A stretch of 11,908 nucleotides of DNA from Chloroflexota bacterium. Its GTDB lineage: Bacteria > Chloroflexota > Dormibacteria > CF-121. The translations under genes and the position numbers were made by a program. The notes beneath the pieces are model-generated. The model did not search any database. It saw only the letters and a list, made by a program, of their open reading frames with translations, and was not told the DNA's origin. This document shows positions 1-5,340 of the stretch, piece after piece. Within the stretch, counting starts at the first letter, position 1; each line of letters opens with the position of its first letter. Location: the NCBI GenBank assembly GCA_005882525.1, contig VBGO01000017.1:1-11908 (forward strand). Direction: 5' to 3'.

Positions 1-30
1 CTCTCGAAGACGTTCTCCAACTGAGTTCAT
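1..30 (-). CDS. Partial CDS: N-terminus of a probable helix-turn-helix protein
   Basis: The minus strand reads ATG at 30-28 followed by nine sense codons to the window edge, giving MNSVGERLRE. A Shine-Dalgarno-like GGGAGG lies four bases upstream of the ATG. The start resembles the G-E-R-L-R-E opening of XRE-type helix-turn-helix domains, as found in many transcription regulators and in RodZ-like proteins. Only ten residues are visible, so the family is inferred and the full function cannot be stated. The gene is divergent from the small ORF at 153-233, with about 120 bp of shared upstream DNA, so co-regulation is possible. RodZ and a regulator are equally compatible with what can be seen. 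Confidence 0.5.
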   Translation of the reverse strand, partial: MNSVGERLRE

Positions 31-50
31 AATGCCTCCCACGGTATAGC

Positions 51-80
51 TTTACTAAACGCTCTGATGGAAAGTATATT
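51..80 (+). promoter_or_regulatory. Candidate upstream promoter of the small ORF unit
   Basis: TTTACT at 51-56 (four of six matches to the -35 consensus) is followed by 18 bp and TATATT at 75-80 (five of six matches to the -10 consensus). Transcription would begin near 87. Its -10 overlaps the -35 of the second promoter by two bases, so the two promoters probably cannot be occupied at once. On the opposite strand, TATACT (78-73) could serve as a -10 for the divergent gene at 1-30, but it has no convincing -35. Confidence 0.4.
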
Positions 81-108
81 GACACCAAATTGGACTGGGT
101 GATAGATT
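79..108 (+). promoter_or_regulatory. Strong sigma-70-type promoter of the small ORF unit
   Basis: A perfect TTGACA at 79-84 is separated by 18 bp from TAGATT at 103-108. A TG at 100-101 stands in the extended -10 position. Transcription would start around 115, giving a 5' leader of about 38 nt before the ATG at 153. This is the best-matching -35 element noticed in the window. The nearest plus-strand product is the 26-codon ORF, followed by an intrinsic terminator. Confidence 0.6.
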
Positions 109-139
109 CCGGCTGATCGGTCGGGGCGCCCGGTCTCTG

Positions 140-146
140 AAGGAGG
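140..146 (+). promoter_or_regulatory. Near-perfect Shine-Dalgarno site
   Basis: AAGGAGG lies six bases upstream of the ATG at 153. It is the strongest ribosome binding site in the window and is much better than those of the housekeeping genes, which rely on translational coupling or leaderless starts. This supports real translation of the short ORF downstream. Confidence 0.7.
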
Positions 147-152
147 GTGCTC

Positions 153-233
153 ATGTACCGGTTGTTCGCGCTCATCGCCACCGTCGCCGCCGCGATCCTC
201 GCCGTCGCCGACACGTTGCCCGGTCCTCGCTAA
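153..233 (+). CDS. 26-residue hydrophobic small protein or exported peptide precursor
   Basis: The ORF has 26 codons and a TAA stop. Its product starts MYR, runs through a hydrophobic core (LFALIATVAAAIL, about residues 4-16) and ends AVADTLPGPR. I recognise no family. It is supported by an AAGGAGG site six bases upstream, a strong promoter at 79-108 and a perfect intrinsic terminator 23 bp after the stop, so it forms a complete monocistronic unit of about 170 nt. The core is long enough for a single short transmembrane helix. Alternatively, A-V-A before D20 fits the signal peptidase I -3/-1 rule and would release the heptapeptide DTLPGPR. The n-region carries only one positive residue. It is not an attenuation leader, because no plus-strand gene follows before 4873. 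The transcript could also act as a dual-function small RNA. Translation is likely; the function is unknown. Confidence 0.6.
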   Translation: MYRLFALIATVAAAILAVADTLPGPR

Positions 234-256
234 CCAGGTTCCGGGGGGCTCGGAGG

Positions 257-284
257 GGCGCTTGCGACGAGCAAGCGCCTTTTT
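257..284 (+). terminator. Rho-independent terminator of the small ORF unit
   Basis: A perfect 9-bp stem, GGCGCTTGC (257-265) with GCAAGCGCC (271-279), encloses the five-base loop GACGA and is followed immediately by TTTTT (280-284). The U-tract lies on the plus-strand side only, so it ends the short forward transcript rather than the UPF0182 transcript coming from the other side. It is the only textbook intrinsic terminator found in the window. Confidence 0.93.
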
Positions 285-355
285 CTATCTCCGGGTGAAT
301 CGTCCCAGGGGCGGACCCTAGGGGACGGGGCGTCGCCCCACGCGAGCCGCGCTTC

Positions 356-407
356 AGTGCGATGCGAGCGTTTGAGAGGTTAGTGCGATGCGAGCGTTTG
401 AGACGTT
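356..407. repeat. Two-copy 26-bp tandem repeat at the 3' end of the UPF0182 gene
   Basis: Copies at 356-381 and 382-407 are directly adjacent and differ at one base (G at 378, C at 404). The core shared by both is GTGCGATGCGAGCGTTTGAG. The second copy covers two bases of the UPF0182 stop codon (TAA at 408-406), and the first two bases of a third unit (AG) follow. There are no spacers, so this is not a CRISPR array. It could be an intergenic repeat element of this genome or a local slippage duplication. Between it and the terminator at 284 lie about 70 GC-rich bases with a short hairpin (GGGGC at 327-331, GCCCC at 335-339) and nothing else I can assign. Confidence 0.85.
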
Positions 408-3219
408 AGGGCGAGGCCTTCGGGGAGGCGGTGGCCGAGGCGCTCGGCTGCAGCGCCGTGAGCTGCTTGAGGATGTCACCCACGGTCGTGATCTCCTGCG
501 CGTAACCGACAAAGTTGCCGGCCGCCAAGTCCTTCTGCGCCTGGTCATAGTGGGCCTTGGCCGAGGCGATCAGCTGGGCCACTGTGCCGCTGGGCGGCGT
601 GCTGGGTCCCGTGGGGGTCGTCGGCGTGGCCTGGCCGAGTAGAGCCGCCAGCGCTTTGTCGAGGGTATCTTCCATCACGACGTTCTGCCCGGTGGCCGCG
701 ATCACCTTCTTCAACTGCGGCTTCGCCACGTTGGCGGCCTCGAGGTAGATCGGCTCGATGTAGAGCAGCGATGTCTCGATCGGCAACACCAGCAGGTTGC
801 CACGAATCACCCTCGATCCGGGCGCGTTGAGCAGCGCAAACTGCGACTTGATCGCCGGCGCCTGGTCGATGTTCGACTCCACCTGCTGCGGTCCAACCAC
901 CAGGCTGTCCTTGGGGAAGCGAAAATCGAAGAGCGTCCCGTAATCGGGCTGGTCGGAGCGCGCCGCCAGGTACGCAATCATGTTCGTCTTCCCGTTCGGC
1001 GTATAGGGCAGGATGGTGACAAATTCCTCCTTCGACTCGCCGGGCAGGCGCATGATGACGTAGAAGGGACGCATCGCCGCTGGGCCTCGAGCCTGCTCCA
1101 GGTTCTCCTTGGCGATCTGCCATTGATCCTCGCGGGTGTAGAAGGTGTTCGGGTCCTGGACGTGATAGGTCTGGAACAACTGCGCCTGAACATTGAAGAG
1201 GTCGCGGGGATAGCGGATGTGCGCCTGCAGCCCGGCGGGCATGGTGCTGAAGGGCTTGAAGAGTCCGGGGAAGATCGAGGCGTAGGTGTTGAGCAGGGCA
1301 TCCTTGGTGTCGATCTGGTAGAAGGTCGTCGTCCCGTCATACGCGTCGACCACGACCTTGACGGAGTTCCGCACGTAGTTGATGCCGTTCAGAGGGTTCG
1401 TTTCCTCGACGAACATCTTGCTGTACGGGTAGTGGTCGGTGGTCGTGAAGCCATCGAGGATCCAGTACAGCTTGCCGTCAACCACCACGATGTACGGGTC
1501 CCCGTCGAACTGCAGGAATGGGGCCAGCGCGGTGACCCGGTCCTGCACCGATCGGTTGAAGAGGACCTGGGTCTGTGCGGTGAGCTGCGGGCTGATCAAG
1601 AGGTTGATGTCGCCGAAGCGGATCGCGAACGCCAGGCTGCGCAGCCCGGAGGAGAGAGCGACGCCGGCCTTGCCCTGCCAGCGTGTCAGGTGGGTGGTCT
1701 CGGCCAGATAATCCAGCTCGGCTTGCTTGGAGTCCACCAGCACGTAGTCGGTGGCGTGCCGGCCAAAATAGAGGGCTGGTTGCGTCACCGGTGGCTCGCC
1801 AGTCGGAGGGATGTTCTTGAGCGTCAGGACCGGGTCGCCCTCGGCGGTTGCCTGGTTGGCGCGGGCGGCGACCACGCCGTATCCATGCGTGTACTGCAGC
1901 TTCTGGTTGACCCAGTTCTGGGCTTGGGCGGGAAGCCCCGAGGTGTCCAGTTCCCGGGCCGAAAGTAGCAGCTGCAGGTACTGGTCGCCGAGCTGGTAGC
2001 GGTCAACGGCTACGTCGTAGATCGTGTAGTAGGTGCGGAGGCTCTGCTGATTCTCGAGTGCGGCCGGCAGCGCCAGCTGCGGGTCCCAGAGCCGGGCGTT
2101 CTGGACCGTCTGCGGATTGCGGGCGACCGCGTCCGCGGTGATCGTGTCGTGGGGCGTGAAGGGACGATCGGCAATACCGGCGAGGCCATACGCCTGACGG
2201 GTAAAGGCAATCTCATTCTTGATGTAGGGAGCCTCGCGGGACTGCTCGCTGGGCGCCACCTGGAAGCGCTGAATGATGCCCGGGAAGATGACCAGCAGGA
2301 CGAACGCCGCCCCGAGCCAGGCGACCAGCGCCGCGGGCAGCAGCGTGAGGCGCGCCCCGCCAGCATTGACCAGCAGGCCGATGCCAATCAACACCATCAG
2401 CACCGTCATGATCCAGTAGGCAGGGATGCGAGCGGCCACGTCCGCATAGCCCACGCCGTTGACGAACCCGCGCCGGCTCAGCAGGAGCTCGTAGAGGTCG
2501 AGCCGGTAATGGACGGCGAGCAGCAGGGCAAAGGCCGCCGCCAGCAACGAGAGATGGCGCACCGCCCGGGCGGGAAACAGAAAGTTCTGGAAGCCCGCCC
2601 TCGAGGCATAGACGACGACCGCGACCAGCATCATCAGGATGACCACACCCAGGAGCCAGCCCCAGACGAAACGGTAGAAGGGGAGGGTAAAGACATAGAA
2701 GGACACGTCCTGGTGCCAGATCGGATCCTGGACGTTGAAAGACTTTTGATTGAAAAAGGCGAGGATCGTCTGCCACTGACTCGCCGCGATCCGGCCGAAG
2801 AGCAGGCCGAGCAGAATCACGACCAGCAGGGCAAGAAACGTGGAGGGCGCGCTCAGCAAGCGCTGGCGGATGCCGATCGACGAGAGGCGCCGGCCGGTGT
2901 TGGTGTTGAGGGCGACCAGCAGATTTGCCGCCCCGATCACGCAGAAGAGGAAGGCGAAAATGAAGAACGACCAGATCTGCGCCTGAAACCGCGTCCCGAA
3001 CACGCCGCTGTAGCCGAGCGCGCGGAACCACAGATAGTCGGTGTACAGGGTCGCGAACGGCTTCAGGAGGAAGAGCAGAAGCAGCAGGGCCGCGGCGAGG
3101 ATGACCCAGAAGACTCCCCGTCGCGAGACCCGGATGGTGGGGAAGCTGGGCTCGGTGGGCAAGCGACCGAACGGTGACTCGCCACCCTCGAAGAATCCGC
3201 GCGGAGGGCGCCTAGACAC
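406..3219 (-). CDS. UPF0182 family membrane protein
   Basis: A 937-residue protein of the UPF0182 (COG1615) family, whose function is not established. The N-terminal third has about seven hydrophobic segments, near residues 35-53, 83-104, 127-145, 185-205, 222-236, 268-286 and 291-313. A large soluble region follows. The family-typical stretch LLSRRGFVNGVGYADV lies between segments five and six. A Thr/Pro/Ser-rich linker (about 864-880) leads to a charged helical tail (about 880-924), as is usual for the family, and the chain ends in a low-complexity Ser/Ala/Pro tract. The length is normal. The start is GTG at 3219. It overlaps the enolase stop by 8 bp with no clear ribosome binding site, so translation is probably coupled. 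It is the last gene of an FmdB-eno-UPF0182 operon, and its stop lies in a tandem repeat. No minus-strand terminator is evident downstream. Confidence 0.95.
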   Translation of the reverse strand: MSRRPPRGFFEGGESPFGRLPTEPSFPTIRVSRRGVFWVILAAALLLLLFLLKPFATLYTDYLWFRALGYSGVFGTRFQAQIWSFFIFAFLFCVIGAANLLVALNTNTGRRLSSIGIRQRLLSAPSTFLALLVVILLGLLFGRIAASQWQTILAFFNQKSFNVQDPIWHQDVSFYVFTLPFYRFVWGWLLGVVILMMLVAVVVYASRAGFQNFLFPARAVRHLSLLAAAFALLLAVHYRLDLYELLLSRRGFVNGVGYADVAARIPAYWIMTVLMVLIGIGLLVNAGGARLTLLPAALVAWLGAAFVLLVIFPGIIQRFQVAPSEQSREAPYIKNEIAFTRQAYGLAGIADRPFTPHDTITADAVARNPQTVQNARLWDPQLALPAALENQQSLRTYYTIYDVAVDRYQLGDQYLQLLLSARELDTSGLPAQAQNWVNQKLQYTHGYGVVAARANQATAEGDPVLTLKNIPPTGEPPVTQPALYFGRHATDYVLVDSKQAELDYLAETTHLTRWQGKAGVALSSGLRSLAFAIRFGDINLLISPQLTAQTQVLFNRSVQDRVTALAPFLQFDGDPYIVVVDGKLYWILDGFTTTDHYPYSKMFVEETNPLNGINYVRNSVKVVVDAYDGTTTFYQIDTKDALLNTYASIFPGLFKPFSTMPAGLQAHIRYPRDLFNVQAQLFQTYHVQDPNTFYTREDQWQIAKENLEQARGPAAMRPFYVIMRLPGESKEEFVTILPYTPNGKTNMIAYLAARSDQPDYGTLFDFRFPKDSLVVGPQQVESNIDQAPAIKSQFALLNAPGSRVIRGNLLVLPIETSLLYIEPIYLEAANVAKPQLKKVIAATGQNVVMEDTLDKALAALLGQATPTTPTGPSTPPSGTVAQLIASAKAHYDQAQKDLAAGNFVGYAQEITTVGDILKQLTALQPSASATASPKASP

Positions 3220-4498
3220 GGACGAACGCGGCGCGCCTCGGGTACGGTGCGGTACTACCCACCTCTTCCTCTATCCGCAGGAGCCGATTGTACTTCGCCA
3301 CGCGTTCCGAGCGTGATGGGGCACCGGCTTTGATCTGGCCGGCACCCGTGGCGACCGCCAGGTCGGCGATGAAGGTGTCCTCGGTCTCGCCCGATCGGTG
3401 CGAGATCACGGTGCTGTAGCCGGCCCGCCGAGCGGTGGCCATCGTTTCGAGAGTTTCGGTCAGGGTGCCGATCTGGTTGACCTTGATCAGGATGCTGTTG
3501 GCGATCCCATCCTCGACGCCGTGGCGAAGGCGGACCACGTTGGTGACGAAGATGTCGTCACCCACGAGCTGCACCCGTTTGCCGAGCGTGCTGGTCAGCG
3601 ACCGCCAGCCCTCCCAGTCGTCTTCGGCGAGCCCGTCTTCGATCGAGATGACCGGGTAGCGATCGATCCAGGCGGCCCACCGATCGATCAATTCCTGCGC
3701 CACGAGGCTGCGTCCCTCGCCGGTCAACTGGTAGCGGCCGTCGCGGTAGAACTCTGAGGCGGCGGGATCCAGGGCGATGAAAACGTCGGTCCCGGGCTGG
3801 TGCCCGCTGCGCTCCATGGCGTCGACCAGCAGCCGCATGGCGTCCTCGTTGGCGTCCAGCTCCGGGGCGAAGCCGCCCTCGTCGCCCTGTCCGGTGCTCA
3901 GTCCGCGCTCGTGCAGGATGTCCTTGAGCGCGTGAAAGACTTCGGTTCCCCAGCGAAGTCCTTCCGAAAAGGTCGGAGCGCCGGCCGGTACCACCATGAA
4001 TTCCTGGAAGTCGACCTTTGTCTGCGCATGCCGGCCGCCGTTGAGGATGTTCATCATCGGCACCGGCATCAGCAACTCATGGCCCTGGGCCAGATAGCGA
4101 TAGAGCGGTTGGCCCGCCGCCAGGGTCGCCGCGCGCGCGACCGCCAGCGACGCACCCAGCACGGCATTGGCGCCCAGCCGTGATTTGTTCGCCGTCCCGT
4201 CGAGGTTGATCAGCCGCTCGTCGATACCTCGCTGGTCACTGGCGTCGGCCCCGCGCAGCGCCACCGCGATTTCGCCATTGACGTGTCCCACCGCCTTGCG
4301 GACTCCCTTGCCGCGAAAGCGGCTCGGATCGTCGTCACGCAGCTCGACTGCCTCGTGCGTGCCGGTCGACGCGCCGGACGGTACGGCCGCCCGGCCCACC
4401 GCGCCGGACTCCAGCACGACGTCGACCTCGACGGTCGGGTTCCCTCGCGAATCGAGAATCTCGCGCCCGAGGAGCCGCGCGATGCGGGCCCCCGTCAC
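3212..4498 (-). CDS. eno: Enolase (phosphopyruvate hydratase)
   Basis: Cytosolic glycolytic enzyme that interconverts 2-phosphoglycerate and phosphoenolpyruvate with magnesium. The 428-residue length is typical. Visible landmarks are GREILDSRGNP (11-21), the flexible loop PSGASTG (40-46), His157, catalytic Glu207 in GQGDEGGF, metal ligands Asp244, Glu287 (SIEDGL) and Asp314 (GDD), catalytic Lys339 (ILIKVNQIGT), SHRSGETED (366-374) and Lys390. All catalytic residues are present. The loop reads GGRHAQTKVDFQEF where most bacterial enolases have GG-x-HA-D/N-N-x-VD-I/F-QEF, a modest divergence. The start is GTG at 4498. It shares a GTGA overlap with the stop of the upstream FmdB-like gene, which indicates translational coupling. 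The 3' end overlaps the UPF0182 start by 8 bp. Confidence 0.98.
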   Translation of the reverse strand: MTGARIARLLGREILDSRGNPTVEVDVVLESGAVGRAAVPSGASTGTHEAVELRDDDPSRFRGKGVRKAVGHVNGEIAVALRGADASDQRGIDERLINLDGTANKSRLGANAVLGASLAVARAATLAAGQPLYRYLAQGHELLMPVPMMNILNGGRHAQTKVDFQEFMVVPAGAPTFSEGLRWGTEVFHALKDILHERGLSTGQGDEGGFAPELDANEDAMRLLVDAMERSGHQPGTDVFIALDPAASEFYRDGRYQLTGEGRSLVAQELIDRWAAWIDRYPVISIEDGLAEDDWEGWRSLTSTLGKRVQLVGDDIFVTNVVRLRHGVEDGIANSILIKVNQIGTLTETLETMATARRAGYSTVISHRSGETEDTFIADLAVATGAGQIKAGAPSRSERVAKYNRLLRIEEEVGSTAPYPRRAAFVRV

Positions 4499-4851
4499 AG
4501 GTCGTCGTCCTCGCTGTCGGCCGGACCATCGGGGCCCGCCTCGCCCATCTCGTCCACCACCTGGTCGAAGTCCTCGCCGAGCTCGTCGCCACCCATCTGC
4601 TGGCCCATTTTCTTCGCCCAGCGCGCCATGCTCTGCGGGTCGTTCTCGTCGACATCGGAAAGGTCGCTATCGCTCAGCCGGTCGAGGCGGCTGTCTTCCG
4701 AGAGCACCTGCGCCGTCCGCGAGATCAGGCGGGTCAGGTGGGGGCCGCCGCACAGCGGACAGGCCGGCGCGGCCTCGACCGCGGCCAGGCTTCGAAAGAA
4801 GATGGAAGGCCGCTTGCCGCAGTCGGCGCAGCGGTACTCGTAAATTGGCAT
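4495..4851 (-). CDS. FmdB-type zinc ribbon protein with acidic tail
   Basis: A 118-residue protein starting MPIYEYRC, the hallmark of FmdB/CxxC_CxxC_SSSS regulatory-domain proteins. The ribbon cysteines are C8, C11, C31 and C34. The family is widespread and its role is poorly defined; metal binding and a regulatory role are assumed. After the ribbon, residues 50-118 are strongly acidic (Asp/Glu-rich, with an ARWAKKMGQQMG segment) and low in complexity. The reading frame is open upstream to 5106, but I chose ATG 4851 because the family signature begins there and the longer version would run antisense through the phasin-like gene. The upstream AGGCGAGG is a weak, badly spaced ribosome site. The gene overlaps eno by four bases and is first in the operon. 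Confidence 0.88.
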   Translation of the reverse strand: MPIYEYRCADCGKRPSIFFRSLAAVEAAPACPLCGGPHLTRLISRTAQVLSEDSRLDRLSDSDLSDVDENDPQSMARWAKKMGQQMGGDELGEDFDQVVDEMGEAGPDGPADSEDDDL

Positions 4852-4859
4852 GGCCTCGC

Positions 4860-4869
4860 CTAAACTTAG
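4860..4869. promoter_or_regulatory. Symmetric -10 element in a 21-bp divergent spacer
   Basis: Only 21 bp separate the ATG of the FmdB-like gene (4851) from the ATG of the phasin-like gene (4873). In the middle lies CTAAACTTAG, an inverted repeat (CTAA, two bases, TTAG). It offers a TANNNT -10 motif on both strands: TAAACT (4861-4866) forward and TAAGTT (4869-4864) in reverse. The forward -10 ends six bases before the ATG, so transcription would start at or next to the A of the start codon, giving a leaderless mRNA. The reverse transcript would have a leader of a few bases. I see no good -35 on either side. Bidirectional promoters with shared -10 elements and leaderless mRNAs with only a -10 are both known in bacteria. 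Confidence 0.5.
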
Positions 4870-4872
4870 CGC

Positions 4873-5301
4873 ATGGCAGAGCACGAACATCCCCCAGGCA
4901 GCGAGCACGAACACGAGCACGACCACTCGCCGGGCAGCGAGCGGATCCGCGAGGCGGTACGGGACGGCTTCACCATCATGCTCGGCGCGGCGAGCTGGGC
5001 CTTCGAGCAGGGCGATCGCATGATCGATACCTGGCTGCACCAGGGGCAGGTCAGCCGGGAGGAGGGCCGCCGGCGTTTCGACGAGTTCGCATCCCGCACC
5101 CGTCATGCCGGTGAAGATCTGGGCCGGCGCGTGCAGGATAGCGTCCGAAGCGCCCGGTCATCGATGGCGACGCGCGATCAGGTCGCCAACCTCGAGCGCC
5201 AGGTCGCCGAGCTGACGCGCCAGGTCGAGTCGCTCAAGAGTGGTGGCGCGGCGTCGCCCCCTGGGGCGTCCGTTACGCGCGAACGTCCCCCCCAGGCTTA
5301 G
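4873..5301 (+). CDS. Phasin-like coiled-coil protein with His-rich N-terminus
   Basis: A 142-residue protein in three parts. Residues 2-23 are rich in His and Glu, with the phrase PGSE repeated and seven histidines. A central amphipathic region contains LGAASWAFEQGDRMIDTWLHQGQVSREEGRRRFDEF, which resembles the phasin-like (polyhydroxyalkanoate granule-associated) family pattern of a helix, then V-S-R-E-E-G, then a second helix. A heptad-like coiled coil follows (VANLERQVAELTRQVESLK, about 106-124), and the end is disordered and Pro-rich. There is no signal peptide or membrane segment. The gene is divergent from the FmdB operon and probably leaderless. It ends 39 bp before the convergent PBP gene with no terminator visible. 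The family assignment is tentative, because phasins are divergent and no PHA gene lies nearby. It could be a general coiled-coil scaffold. Confidence 0.78.
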   Translation: MAEHEHPPGSEHEHEHDHSPGSERIREAVRDGFTIMLGAASWAFEQGDRMIDTWLHQGQVSREEGRRRFDEFASRTRHAGEDLGRRVQDSVRSARSSMATRDQVANLERQVAELTRQVESLKSGGAASPPGASVTRERPPQA

Positions 5302-5340
5302 CAGAAGAGCGAGCCTGCGGGGCGAGCCGCGCTGACCGGC

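Noticed and set aside
257..284. Terminator of the UPF0182 operon, or a transcription attenuator
   Set aside because: The U-tract follows the hairpin only on the plus strand. No plus-strand gene follows until 4873, so neither role fits; it ends the small ORF transcript.
356..407. CRISPR array
   Set aside because: The two repeats are directly adjacent with no spacers, and no cas genes are visible.
2149..3177. Long plus-strand ORF of 342 codons
   Set aside because: It lies wholly antisense to the UPF0182 gene. Its translation is Gln/Glu/Asp/Arg-rich low complexity, typical of the opposite strand of a GC-rich gene encoding hydrophobic segments.
4852..5106. N-terminal extension of the FmdB-like protein to a start at 5106
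   Set aside because: The family signature MPIYEYRC begins at 4851, and the extension would be antisense to the phasin-like gene and lacks similarity to the family.
4167..5114. Plus-strand ORF of 315 codons
   Set aside because: It crosses enolase, the FmdB-like gene and the phasin-like gene in another frame, and reads as Arg/Ser/Pro-rich shadow sequence.
5302..5340. Bidirectional terminator between the phasin-like and PBP genes
   Set aside because: Only a 4-bp GCGG/CCGC stem can be drawn and there is no U-tract on either strand.
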